Below, one piece after another: positions 34,094 to 44,096 of a stretch of DNA of 64,000 nucleotides. Every line of letters starts with the position of its first letter. The first letter of the stretch is position 1. The DNA is from Closterium sp. Naga37s-1. Taxonomy: Eukaryota > Streptophyta > Zygnematophyceae > Desmidiales > Closteriaceae. The position numbers and the translations under genes were made by a program. Location: positions 124,001 to 188,000 of the forward strand of contig CANJKZ010000474.1 of the NCBI GenBank assembly GCA_947471745.1, given 5' to 3'. The notes beneath the pieces are model-generated. The model did no database searches and had not been told where the DNA came from. It worked only from the letters and a program-made list of their open reading frames with translations.

Positions 34094-34147
34094 TAAACAC
34101 TTTTGAGGTCTTGGGGGGGGGGGTCTTATAATGATTTCACCCCAAAT
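34094..34147 (+). repeat. DIRS-like terminal repeat A2, first part
   Basis: AAACACTTTTGAGG, a G tract, TCTTATAATGATTTCACCCC and AAAT. It contains the empty copia A target GATTT (34133-34137) and is itself broken at CAAAT (34143-34147) by the D/E composite. It continues at 44097. Confidence 0.82.
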
Positions 34148-34331
34148 TGTCAGAATTATATTGTTATGACTGCATGTAGTTCTAGCTGTTGTGTTGTTAT
34201 CCTAATTTCCTGCTTGGTAGTTGACCCCCTTTCCTCCCCTATTTGTACTTCACTCTCTATAGTGAAACTCCTCTTTCTTGCTCCAATTCTATCGATAGTC
34301 ATGCCTAGCCTAAACCCTAGGATGGCTCCTA
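34148..34331 (+). repeat. D-type LTR, forward copy, first part
   Basis: TGTCAGAATTATATTG to ATGGCTCCTA, interrupted by copia C. Completed by 41653-41680 (GTCTCACCC to CTATTCTGACA). Total about 212 bp. Matches the reverse complement of 42857-43067. Confidence 0.82.
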
Positions 34332-34462
34332 TGTCAAACATATATGCTATAGTCTGTCTAGGCTGTAGTGGGGTAGTTCATATAGGGTACAACACTTTTA
34401 GGTTTCCTACTTGTACCCACCTGCTTGCTAGTTCAGCCATTCCTTCCTTCAATATTCTAACA
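34332..34462 (+). repeat. Copia C 5' LTR
   Basis: 131 bp, TGTCAAACATATATGC to AATATTCTAACA. Confidence 0.92.
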
Positions 34463-34516
34463 TGGTATTCTGATCAGGTTCCCTCGTGGGAACGTTTTTT
34501 TTTTAGGGCCCACCAC
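34463..34516 (+). promoter_or_regulatory. Copia C primer site, stem-loop and GGGCCCACCAC motif
   Basis: TGGTATTCTGATC at the primer position (diverged from TGGTATCAGAGC), then a perfect stem GTTCCC/GGGAAC (34478-34483 with 34488-34493, loop TCGT), a T run, and GGGCCCACCAC at 34506-34516. The stem differs in sequence from that of B and L but keeps pairing. Confidence 0.75.
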
Positions 34517-34554
34517 GATTATTTTTTTTTTCCTCCCCTGCCCGAAGCGCGCCT

Positions 34555-35040
34555 AGCGCCTGCCTCACCTGCGCCGTCGCGTGCCCTGCCCTAGTGCCGC
34601 CTGTCGCGGCCCTGCCTTCGCTGGCCAGTCGCGGCCTTGTCTTCGCCGCCAGTCGCTGGCCCGTCGGGGCCCGTCGCCGCCCGTCGCTGGCCCGTCCCGG
34701 CCCGTCGCCGGCCCGTCGCGGCCCGTCGCCGGCCCGTCGCGGCCCGTCGCCGCCCGTCGCTGGACCATCCCGGCCCGTCGCCGACCCGTCGCGGCCCGTT
34801 GCCACCCGTCGCCGGCCCGTCGCGGCCCGTCGCCGCCCGTCGTTGGCCCGTCGTCGTCGGTGCTTACCAGCAGCTGGCACTGACCTGCAGCCGCCCTGTC
34901 GCGGCCCTGCCCTGCAGCCGCCCTGTCGCGGCCCTACCCTGCTGCCGCCCCAGTTGCGGCTCTGCCCTGCAGCCACCCTGTAGCGGCCCTGCCCTGCTGT
35001 CGCCCCAATCGCGGCCCTGACCTAACCGCCAGCTGCTGGT
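34555..35040 (+). repeat. GC-rich tandem array in copia C leader
   Basis: Short units of GGCCCGTCGCCG and GGCCCGTCGCGG (34670-34850), then units with CTGCAGCCGCCCTGTCGCGG (34880-35020). CTG-rich just before the gag ATG at 35235. Long Arg/Pro-rich frames across it are by-products. Confidence 0.82.
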
Positions 35041-35234
35041 AAGCACCCTTGCCGCCCTGCCGTGCCGCGCCGCCAGGAGCCAAGCCGCGCCGCCCAGCCG
35101 AGCCGTGCCACCCTACCGAGCCGCGCCGCCCTGCCGAGCCGCGCCGCCCTACTGAGCCGCACTGCACTGCCTGCGCTGCTCTTGCTACTACTGCTGCTTC
35201 TGCAGCCACTACTGCTCCTGCTGCTGCTGCCGCT

Positions 35235-38041
35235 ATGGCTAGCCCTACTGTTCTTACCTTTGATGCTGAGGGGCGTGCGGTTGACTTTGATGTGTGGGTT
35301 GACAACCTGCAGCTCTTTCTTCAGTGTGACTCTAGGGACGGGGTATCCCTTTTCGATCACACGTCTACTGCACCTGCTGCCACTGCTGACAGTACGGTTT
35401 GCTCGTAGTGGACCACTCGTGACGCTGTTGCTCGCCGTGCTGTTCGTAGTCACCTGCCGTCTGCTGAGCGCGCGCACTTTGACCAGTACAAGACTGCTCA
35501 GTCTTTGTATGACGCTGTCGTAGCGCGCTACTCCTCCCCTGCCACAGCTGCCCTCAGCCGCCTCATACTGCCGTACCTTTTCCCTGACCTTGCCGCCTTT
35601 GCCACAGTCGCTAACCTCATTACTCACCTCCGCACTAGTGACGCCCGCTACCGAGCTGCGCTTCCCAATGAGTTCTGTGCCAAGAACCCCCCCCCCATAT
35701 ACATCACCCTTTACTACCTAGTCAGCCGCCTCCCTGACTCCCTTGCTTCAGTCAGGGACCACTTTCTCTCCCTTTGCCCCACCGAGCTCACCGTCGACCT
35801 GCTAGAGGAGCGCCTCACTGCAGCTGAGAAGAGTATCTTAGCTGTAGGTGCTTCTCGCGGCGACCCTCGCGCCCCTTTCTTTGAGGGGTGTTCCCCTGTC
35901 CCCCTTCTCCCCTCTGTTGCTTCTGCTGCTGCTGTCGACCTCGTTCGCACTGAGGAGGTCGGGGCTGCGTCTGCTCCTAGTGGGAGGCGCCGCAACAGCA
36001 AGGGCAAGGGGGGCAAGAGTGGTGGAGGGGACAGTGGGGCGGCGGTGGAGGCGGTGGAGGAGGCGGAGGGGGTGGCGGTGGAGGTGGGGGTGGTGGCAGG
36101 AGTGGGGGCTTCGGTGGCGGCGGTGGGGGTGGTGGAGGCAGCGGCAGCGGCGGTGGAGGCAGCGGCAGCGGTGGTGGAGGTGGCGGCGGCGGTGGTGCTG
36201 GTCGAGGTGGAGCCGTGCAGCGTAGAGGCTTTGGTGGTAGCCAGCGCCAGCAGCAGCCGCGTTCCCGTGAGACCCCGTCGGCCCAGCAGCTTCGTGAGTG
36301 GTACGCTGGGCGTGGGAGGTCTGGGGGTGTTGGTCCCTGCACTTACGTTCTTCGCACCGGCGGGCGCCGTGGGGAGACGTGCGGGCTGCCACACACTGCG
36401 CAGCGCTAATTCGGTCGCCTGACTGACGCCTGGCGCGCCCAGTTTCCTGACGCTGTTGAGCTCCCTCGCTGGCATGATCTGCTTAGGTAGAATGTGGCTA
36501 TCTTTGATCTTGGTTTCGATGCTATCCTTGCTGCCATGTATGCTGTGAGTGATAGTGCTGAGGGTGACTGCTACCTGTGTGTTCCCCCCAACCCGGGCAT
36601 TGAGGCTGCTGCTCTAGGTGCTAGTGAGTCTGCTGCTCCAGATACTAGTGAGTCTGCTGCTCCAGGTGCTGGTGAGTCTGCTCTCTCTGGTACTGCACCT
36701 ACTGAGGCCTTGCACACTTTCACACTTGACTCTGGTGCTTCGCGCTCCTTCTTTCGCGACAGCACCACACTCACGCCGCTCGGTCGGCCTGTCGCAATCT
36801 CCCTCGCTGACCCCTCTGGGGGCCCAGTCCTTGCGCACTCTTCCACGGTTCTACCGTGTCCTGCGGCCCCGTCAGGCTTGCTGTCACGACTCCACCTCCC
36901 CTCGTTCTCTACAAACTTGGTGAGTGGAGCTGACCTCCAGGACGCATGGGTTGACCAGTTCACCCCTGGAGGTCAGCGTGTGACCCACTGCACTTGCTCT
37001 CGGACGGGCCGCCACCTGGCCACGTTCACCCGTCGGCCTGGGTCGAGTCTGTACACACTGACTACTGCGTCTCCTCCGGTTACTGCGTCTGGTCAGGTAG
37101 CCGCGTCCGGTCAGGTGTTTTCTGCCGCGTCCAGGTCTAGTCCAGCGTCGGCCCCCTGCTCGTGTCGTCCTCTGTCACACGAGACTCTCCTTTGGCACCA
37201 CCGCCTTGGTCACCCCTCCCTGCCTCGTCTTCGAGGTATGGCCTCCTGTACCCTTGTCTCTGGTCTCCCCCGGTCCCTCCCTCCCCTTCCTCCGGGGCCT
37301 GCCCCTACCTGTGTTCCTTGTGTCGAGGGCCGGCAGCGCGCCGCTCCTCACTCCTCCGAGTTCCCTCCGACAGAGGCTCCCCTGCAGACTCTTCACATGG
37401 ATGTGTGGGGCCCCGCCCGCGTCCGTGGATAGGGTCACGAGCGTTACTTCCTGCTGGTCGTTGACGACTACTCACGTTACACCACAATCTTCCCCTTGCG
37501 CCGCAAGGGTGAGGTCACTGAGGTGTTGATCGACTGGATCCGCGGTGCTCGTCGCCAGCTTAGCTAGAGTTTCGGCTCGGACCTTCCTGTTCTGCGTCTG
37601 CACTCAGACAGAGGTGGTGAGTTCTCCTCCGACCTTCTGAGGGCCTTCTATCGTGCGGAGGGCATCCGCCAGACGTTCACGCTTCCGGCCTCCCCACAGC
37701 AAAATGGGATTGCTGGGCGCCGCATTGGCATGGTCATGGACGTCGCTCATACGTCCATGATCCATGCGGCTGCTCCCCATTTTCTGTGGCCGCTCGCGGT
37801 TCAGTACGCTGCGCATCAGATCAACCTTCAGTCTCGTGTCTCCTTGCCGGAGACCACACCTACTCTGCGGTGGACGGGGAAGGTTGGCAATGCGTCAGTG
37901 TTCCGCGTCTGGGGATCTTGAGCTTTTGTCCGCGATGCTTCCGCGGACAAGCTGTCCTCCCATGCCGTTCCCTGCGTCTTCCTTGGCTTCCCCCCTGACG
38001 CACCTGGGTGGCAGTTTTACCACCCCACCTCGCGTCATGTT
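35235..38041 (+). pseudogene. Copia C gag, protease and integrase, broken
   Basis: ATG 35235 (Met-Ala-Ser-Pro). Stops: TAG 35406 (CAG in A), TAA 36407 (TGC in A, last Cys of the zinc cluster), TAG 36488 (CAG in A), TAG 37430 (CAG in A), TAG 37565 (GAG in A), TGA 37919 (CGA in A). One frameshift lies in the glycine tract near 36030-36060. The protease keeps DSGASRSFF (about 36728). Integrase: LHMDVWGPAR and LHSDRGGEF are kept, but the catalytic Glu of GIAERRIG is Gly (37715-37717, GAG to GGG). Confidence 0.9.
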
Positions 38042-41000
38042 TTGTCCTCTCAGGACGTCACGTTTGACGAGTCGGTATCTTACTACCGTCTCTTTCCCTA
38101 CCGCACTACCCCTCTCCCCCCCCCCCCGCCACTCTTCCTAACACCAGGTGCTCCTCCGGTAGACCCCCTCCCCCCTCAGGGTCCTGCCCCCTCAGGTGTG
38201 TCCCAGGTAGACCCTGTCGAGCCTGTCGAGGTAGCTGTCGACTCAGGTGCTGCTAGGGATGCTGAGCCTGCGGGTGCGGGGACTGGGGGTGCTGAGCCTG
38301 GGGCTGCTGTGTCTGAGGGTGCGGAGCCTGGGGGTGCTGGGACTGAGCGTGTGGAGCCTGGGGGTGCTGAGCCTGGGGGTGCTGAGTCTGGGGGTGCTGA
38401 GCCTGAGCGTGCTGCGTCTGGAGGTCCTCCGGGTGTCCCGTCACGGCGGGAGCCCCTCTCTCCGCAGCAGCTACGTGAGTGGTACGCTCGGCGCTGTAGC
38501 CGTGCTGCTGGGGCTACGGGGCCTGCTGCTGGAGGTGCTTCTAGAGGTGGAGCTGCTGGAGGTGCTGCTGGTGCTGGAGCTGCTGGCGGTGCTTCTGGAG
38601 CTGGAGCTGCTGGAGGTGCTGCTGGTGCAGGAGCTGCTGGAGCCGCTGGTCCTGGAGGTGCTGGTGCTGGAGGTACTGGCGCTGCTGGAGGTCTAGCTGG
38701 TGTTGGGGCTGCTGGAGGTGCTGGAATAGCTGGTCCCGGAGGTGCTCGTACTGGAGGTACAGGAGCTGCTGGGGCTGGTGGTGCTGCAGGAGTTGGAGCT
38801 GTAGGTGCTGCTGGAGCTGGAGGTGTTGGAGGTACTGGAGCTGTTGCTTCTGGAGGTGTTGCTGGAGTTGGAGCTGCTGGAGGTACTGGAGCTGGTGGTG
38901 CTGCGGGAGTTGTAGCTGGAGACCCTGGAGCTGAGGGTACTGGTGCTGTCTCTGCTGTTTCAGGAGGCGCTGCGCGGCCGCGGCCGTACTACGTTCCGCT
39001 CCTTCAGCAGGTTCTTGGTCTCCCGCCTTCTACTGGTCCTACTCCTCCCTTACTGAGTCCACCGCCTGTCCAGTCACAGTCGCAGTTACAGCCAGCCTCT
39101 CCACTGCCTGGTCCTTCTCCTTACTCTGGACCGACTAGAGGTCTTACGGAGCGTCGTGAGCCTGAGTCTCGTCCTGCGTCGCCTGAATCTCGTCCTGCGT
39201 CACCTGAATCTCGTCCTGAGTCGCTTGTTCGCGCTGTTCGCACTGGTCGTTGTGTTCTGCGTCAGTGTCCTCCTCCTGTCCCTGGCACTCAATCTATGAC
39301 TCTGCGTCCTTCCACTGCTCCACAGCGTGTCCCTCTGCTGTCTCCTCCTGCGTCCTCTCTTCCTGACGGTCCGGACCCGGAGTCTGACTCCCTTCGTGCT
39401 GCTAGTCCTACTGTCACGCGTTTTCTGGCCACTGATGTCACTGACCCTTTGTTTGAGTCCACTGCTGCGTCTGCTCTAGTCGCTGAGCTTGTTGACTTTG
39501 CTGCCGCCTGTCGTCTAGACTACGCCACTAGTCTTGTTGTTGAGTCTGATTCTGTGTCTGTCTATCCTCCGTCCGTCGGGGGTGAGTGTGCTCTTGGAAC
39601 GGACGTCCTTGAGGACAGACAGGAGGAGTTTGAGTGCTTTGCCACTGCTTTACCTCATCTCGTGTCCATGCTGCTTGCCCCTGAGGGAGACCCGGATGCA
39701 CCAGACATCCCGAGCCCGCGCTCTTACGCAGAGGCGATAGAGGGTCCCTACTCCTCTCAGTGGCAGGCAGCCATGGACGCCGAGATGGCTTCCTGGAAGT
39801 CCACAGGCACCTACGTCGACGAGGTTCCCCCGCCTGGGGCGAACATCGTCAGTGGCATGTGGATTTTCAGGGTGAAGCGGCCGCCGGGTTCTCCGCCTGT
39901 CTTCAAGGCGCGTTACGTTGCACGAGGCTTCAGTCAGCGACACGGAGTTGACTTCTTCCAGACCTTCTCCCCTACCCCGAAGATGACCACTCTTCGGGTG
40001 CTGCTGCACGTTGCCGCTCAGCGTGACTACGAGCTACACTCTCTTGACTTCAGCACAGCCTTCCTACAGGGCAGCCTGCACGAGGAGATCTGGCTGCGCC
40101 GCCCACTTGGCTTCACTGGGTCGTTTCCTGCTGGTACCCAGTGGAGCCTCCGGCGGCCAGTCTACGGTCTCCGCCAGGCACCCCGTGAGTGGCACGACAC
40201 ACTCAGGAGGACTCTTACTGCTCTTGGTTTTGCTCCTTCCACTTCTGACCCGTTGCTGTTTCTACGCACCGACACCACTCTGCCGCCGTTCTACGTTCTC
40301 GTGTACGTAGACGACTTAGTCTTTGCTACTGCTGACACTGAGGCACTCGCCCACGTGAAGTCCGAGCTGCAGAAGAGACACACGTGCACAGACCTGGGTG
40401 AGCTGACAAGCTATCTTGGCTTGCGGATCACCCGGGACAGGGCACAGCGCACCATTACCTTGACTCACTCACACATGGTGCAGCAGGTCCTTCAGCGCTT
40501 CGGCTTCACATACTCCTCGCCACAGTCCACTCCTCTGCCTACCGGTCACTCGCTCTCAGCTCCACCTTCGGACGAGTCCGTAGAGCCAAGTGGCCCGTAT
40601 CCAGAGCTTGTGGGATGCCTCATGTACCTGATGACCTGCACTCGACCTGACCTTGCCTACCCTCTTAGCATTCTAGCACGCTATGTCGCTCCTGGCAGAC
40701 ACACGAAGGAGCACATGGATGCAGCTAAGAGGGTGTTGCGCTACTTGTGCAGTACGTCGGGCATGGGGCTCGTGCTTGGAGGACGGGCTCGAGTTGTCCT
40801 CACTGGTCACGCAGACGCTTCCTGGGTTGACGACTTGGCTACGCAGCGGTCGTCACAGGGTTACACCTTCAGCCTTGGCTCCGGCTCTGTCTCTTGGCGG
40901 TCTACCCGCTCGTCTTCTGTTCTCAGCTCCAGTTGTGAGGCTGAGATCTACGCTGGGGCCATGGCTGCACATGAGTTACGCTGGCTTACCTACCTGCTGA

Positions 41001-41287
41001 CCGACTTGGGAGAGGCGCCTCGTTCTCCTCCAGTTCTGTACGTCGACAACAAGGCCATGCTTGCCTTGTGTCAGGAGCACAGACTGGAGAGCAGAACGAA
41101 GCACATTGCTTTGCGCTACTTCCTTGCTCGAGAGTTGCAGCAGCGTGGTCAGCTTTGTCTTGCTTACGTGGCCACTCAGGCCAACACTGCTGATATCTTT
41201 ACCAAGGCACTTCAGCCTTGTGATCATGAGCGCTTTTGTACTATGCTAGGACTTGTGCCTACTTGGCCTCACTTGCTCACTTCTTGA
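38042..41287 (+). CDS. Copia C integrase tail, linker, reverse transcriptase and RNase H, open
   Basis: One uninterrupted frame of 1081 codons, the longest in the window, in frame with the upstream integrase. It covers the integrase C-terminal tail, a proline stretch, a Glu/Gly/Ala linker (about residues 60-320, holding a second copy of SPQQLREW near 38460-38483), then a conserved region ending SSQWQAAMDAEMASWKS, RT (PFYVLVYVDDLVFATADTEA at about 40282-40341) and RNase H (ADASWVDDLATQRSS, SSCEAEIYA, QANTADIFTKAL), ending at TGA 41285-41287. All RT and RNase H motifs look intact, but translation would need to pass the upstream stops. Confidence 0.85.
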   Translation: MSSQDVTFDESVSYYRLFPYRTTPLPPPPPLFLTPGAPPVDPLPPQGPAPSGVSQVDPVEPVEVAVDSGAARDAEPAGAGTGGAEPGAAVSEGAEPGGAGTERVEPGGAEPGGAESGGAEPERAASGGPPGVPSRREPLSPQQLREWYARRCSRAAGATGPAAGGASRGGAAGGAAGAGAAGGASGAGAAGGAAGAGAAGAAGPGGAGAGGTGAAGGLAGVGAAGGAGIAGPGGARTGGTGAAGAGGAAGVGAVGAAGAGGVGGTGAVASGGVAGVGAAGGTGAGGAAGVVAGDPGAEGTGAVSAVSGGAARPRPYYVPLLQQVLGLPPSTGPTPPLLSPPPVQSQSQLQPASPLPGPSPYSGPTRGLTERREPESRPASPESRPASPESRPESLVRAVRTGRCVLRQCPPPVPGTQSMTLRPSTAPQRVPLLSPPASSLPDGPDPESDSLRAASPTVTRFLATDVTDPLFESTAASALVAELVDFAAACRLDYATSLVVESDSVSVYPPSVGGECALGTDVLEDRQEEFECFATALPHLVSMLLAPEGDPDAPDIPSPRSYAEAIEGPYSSQWQAAMDAEMASWKSTGTYVDEVPPPGANIVSGMWIFRVKRPPGSPPVFKARYVARGFSQRHGVDFFQTFSPTPKMTTLRVLLHVAAQRDYELHSLDFSTAFLQGSLHEEIWLRRPLGFTGSFPAGTQWSLRRPVYGLRQAPREWHDTLRRTLTALGFAPSTSDPLLFLRTDTTLPPFYVLVYVDDLVFATADTEALAHVKSELQKRHTCTDLGELTSYLGLRITRDRAQRTITLTHSHMVQQVLQRFGFTYSSPQSTPLPTGHSLSAPPSDESVEPSGPYPELVGCLMYLMTCTRPDLAYPLSILARYVAPGRHTKEHMDAAKRVLRYLCSTSGMGLVLGGRARVVLTGHADASWVDDLATQRSSQGYTFSLGSGSVSWRSTRSSSVLSSSCEAEIYAGAMAAHELRWLTYLLTDLGEAPRSPPVLYVDNKAMLALCQEHRLESRTKHIALRYFLARELQQRGQLCLAYVATQANTADIFTKALQPCDHERFCTMLGLVPTWPHLLTS

Positions 41288-41516
41288 CTCTACTTGTACT
41301 GTGATCTCTATACATATACCTGCATGCTTACACTTGCTAGGTTGTGTTCACTGTATTGCTTGTTCTCCTTTATATAACTCTGCATGTGAACTGGTCTTGT
41401 GGCCCTTTGCTTGTGCTCAGACTGCGTGGTGACATCGTGATCCACCCTGAGCTTGCTTTGCCTTTCTTGACCGGTCTTGTGACCTCCTGTTCTCCCCCAC
41501 TTTGCCTATGGGGGTG

Positions 41517-41647
41517 TGTCAAACATATATGCTATAGTCTGTCTAGGCTGTAGTGGGGTAGTTCATATAGGGTACAACACTTTTAGGTTTCCTACTTGTA
41601 CCCACCTGCTTGCTAGTTCAGCCATTCCTTCCTTCAATATTGTAACA
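41517..41647 (+). repeat. Copia C 3' LTR
   Basis: 131 bp, one difference from the 5' LTR (ATATTGTAACA for ATATTCTAACA). Preceded by the tract CTATGGGGGTG. Confidence 0.92.
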
Positions 41648-41680
41648 TCCTAGTCTCACCCTCTAGCTACTATTCTGACA

Positions 41681-42320
41681 ACCTATCAGAGCCCTACTCG
41701 GTCGAAGGACCTAATTTCTCTTACGAATCAAGGGCCCGCCTATGCTACAGCGCAAAATGCGCTTTTTTTTTTTCCCTGTCCGCTCGTCCATGCTCGCTCT
41801 GCCCTGTCGTCGCGGCACCCCTTATTCCCGTCGCCGCGGCGCCCCGCGTTCTCGTCGCCGCGGCGCCCGGTTCCTGTCGCCGCGGCGCCCCGCGTTCCGC
41901 CTCTGCGGCGCCCCGATTCTCGTCGCCGCGGCGCCCCGCTTCCCGTCGCCGCGTCGCCCTTGTTCCCGTCGCCGCGGACGCCATCGCTAGGCGCAAGCAC
42001 GAGCACCAGCGCCCAACGCGGCCGCCAATGCCAGGCGCCAGCGTGGACGCTAGCGCTTGTCGTCAGCGGGGACGCCAGCGCCAGGCGCCTTCACGAGCGC
42101 CAGCAGCAGCTCACGCCGCCCCCCCGCCCTCCCTTCCGCGGCTTCCGCCAGGGGGGGGGGGGGGGGGGGGGGGAGGGGGGAATGTGGGGATGGCGGGTAT
42201 GAACCACCACCAGCCCGTCCCTCCCTTCCCTCTTCCTCTCTCCACTGCAGCACTTGTTGCTGTGTGTGGGGGGGGGGGAGGAGAGAGGTTAAGGGGGGAT
42301 GAGAGAGGTTAAGGGGGGAC

Positions 42321-42418
<98 letters not shown>

Positions 42419-42649
42419 GTTTTCTCATTTCGTAACGTGTTCTCGTCATTTCTCGTTTCGTTACTATCCGTCGTTTCTGGACGTGGTCACCCAGAGTCGT
42501 GCACACCGGCAACTGTTGCGGGGGTTCAATCGCAATCAGGCACCTGTCGTGGGGGTTCAACCACGGTGGTTCAAGTTGCGGCACGGTGATGACTACACTT
42601 AGGGTAGAGCGCCCCTCACTGACTACGTTTGTATGTAGTTAAGGGGGGA
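41681..42649 (+). other. Interior of composite half X: primer site, GC-rich leader, GA repeat, purine tract
   Basis: After the D LTR: CTATCAGAGCCC (primer-site like), a 4-bp stem GGTC/GACC (41700-41711), GGGCCC at 41732, then CGTCGCCGCGGCGCCCCG-type repeats (41800-41990), a G run near 42152, a (GA)n microsatellite of about 90 bp (42324-42414), a short unique stretch and the purine tract AAGGGGGGA (42641-42649). There is no gag or pol. The small size (under 1 kb) is like TRIM elements. Confidence 0.65.
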
Positions 42650-42856
42650 TGTCAAGAATTGTATTTTTTATATAACTACATACAACATAGCTAGTGTAGT
42701 ATCACAGTAGATTTCTCTCTATTTGGTGGTGTACCTCCCTTGGCCACCTTCCCTTGCTATATCTTGTACGTGTGCTATAGTGAAACCCCCTTCTTCTTGG
42801 CCAACTCCCTCTCTCTTCCTAAAACCTAAGTTTCTCCTAAGCCTACTTTCTTGACA
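42650..42856 (+). repeat. E-type LTR, forward copy (3' end of X)
   Basis: 207 bp, TGTCAAGAATTGTATT to CTACTTTCTTGACA. About 95% identical by eye to the reverse complement of 43884-44091. It directly abuts the next LTR. Confidence 0.82.
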
Positions 42857-43067
42857 TGACAGAATAGTAGCTAGAGGGTGAGACTAGGAGCCATCCTAGG
42901 GTTTAGGCTAGGGATGACTATCGAGAGAATTGGAGCAAGAAAGAGGAGTTTCACTATAGAGAGTGAAGTACAAATAGGGAGGAAAGGGGGTACACCACCA
43001 AGCAGGAAATTAGGATAACTACACTACAGCTAGAACTACATGCAGTTATAACAATATAATTCTGACA
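42857..43067 (-). repeat. D-type LTR, reverse copy (3' end of Y)
   Basis: 211 bp; uninterrupted partner of 34148-34331 plus 41653-41680. On the minus strand it is preceded by the purine tract TTAAAGGGGGA (43068-43078). Confidence 0.82.
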
Positions 43068-43883
43068 TCCCCCTTTAACTGCATGCAAGAATAGCCAAGT
43101 GCAAGACACAACCTGCAGGGGTACACCAAGCAGAACAAAGCAGTAGCACGCAAGAGCAGTGACAACCAGTGCAATAGTGGCAGATATAGCTGCAGTAAGC
43201 CCTGAGGCAAGAGAGAAACAGACAACAGTAGGTGCATGTGGCGCAGGTAGCCTGGAGAGCAGGTGCGTGCAGTGAGAAAGGGTGGCGGCAACGCAGGGCT
43301 CAACGGCAGCACCTGCCGCTCAACAGCAGCAGAGAGACGAGACAAACGAAGGTGGCGACAGGGGCTGCAGCAGGAGGTGCCACGGTAGCAGAGGGCGGCA
43401 GTTGCATATGCGTGGCTGCTTCGTCCGCCACTCTCTCTTACCCTCCCCCCCACAGCTGTACGTTCGACAGTGAGAGAGAGAGGAGGGGCGGCTGCTGGCT
43501 TGACAGCATCTCACTCGCCACCCCCTCACTGCATCTCCTCCCACAGCCCGCCACCCACTCATCTCCCCCCCCCCCCCCCCCCCCCCCCACTATAGAAGGT
43601 GCGCACGTCGCTGGCGCTGGCGCTGGAGTTCACGACCAGCGGCGCGGCGAAGGGGCAGCGCACGGGACGGGGCGAGCAGGTGCAGCAAGCGCGATGGGAC
43701 GTGACGGGCGGGCGCAGCAGGCACGATGGGACGGGACGGGCGGGCGCTTCGGGCGCGACGCGACGGGACGGGCAGGCGCCACTGGCGCGACTGGACGGGA
43801 CGGGCAAAACGGGCCGCGCGCGTGTGGGTCCATATCTCTTAAAATTATAGGAAGGTTCCAGGATGGAACCAGCTCTGAAACCA
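43068..43883 (-). other. Interior of composite half Y with primer site and stem-loop
   Basis: About 0.8 kb, no convincing gene. Minus strand from the E LTR: TGGTTTCAGAGC (43872-43883), a perfect stem GGTTCC/GGAACC (43854-43859 with 43865-43870), then GGACCCACAC (43822-43831), a relaxed form of GGGCCCACCAC. GGGACGGGC-type repeats follow at 43680-43810. Open frames of up to 221 codons here are low-complexity and unlike any known family. Confidence 0.6.
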
Positions 43884-44091
43884 TGTCAAGAAAGTAGGCT
43901 TAGGAGAAACTTAGGTTTTAGGAAGAGAGAGGGAGTTGGCCAAGAAAGAAGGGGGTTGCACCATTACACACGTACAAGATATAGCAAGGGAAGGTGGCCA
44001 AGGGATGTACACCACCAAATAGAGAGAAATCTACTGTGATACTACACTAGCTATGTTGTATGTAGTTATATAAAGAATACAATACTTAACA
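43884..44091 (-). repeat. E-type LTR, reverse copy (5' end of Y)
   Basis: 208 bp, ending TACTTAACA in plus orientation and followed by the outer CAAAT duplication (44092-44096). Confidence 0.82.
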
Positions 44092-44096
44092 CAAAT

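Larger units (their letters stand above)
34332..41647 (+). mobile_element. Ty1/copia element C, full-length, near-identical LTRs
   Basis: 7316 bp, plus strand. The 131-bp LTRs (34332-34462 and 41517-41647) differ at one position. Perfect 5-bp target duplication TCCTA (34327-34331 and 41648-41652). Inserted in a D-type LTR whose uninterrupted partner is at 42857-43067. The coding region has five or six in-frame stops and a changed integrase catalytic Glu, so this recent copy could not have made its own working integrase. Subfamily A/C/J. Confidence 0.93.
34148..44091. mobile_element. Composite of two small LTR elements (D and E) with interleaved, inverted LTRs
   Basis: Two LTR families occur once each per orientation in the order D forward (34148-34331 plus 41653-41680), E forward (42650-42856), D reverse (42857-43067), E reverse (43884-44091). 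The outer ends are flanked by one 5-bp duplication CAAAT (34143-34147 and 44092-44096); the intact target is seen at 17837-17841. Each half has a primer site at one end and a purine tract at the other but no coding region. Copia C sits inside the first D LTR. Both LTR pairs are about 95% identical by eye. Confidence 0.78.

Noticed and set aside
43232..43897. A 221-codon gene in composite half Y
   Set aside because: It crosses low-complexity GGGACGGGC-type repeats and a primer site and stem-loop, and has no homology that I recognise.
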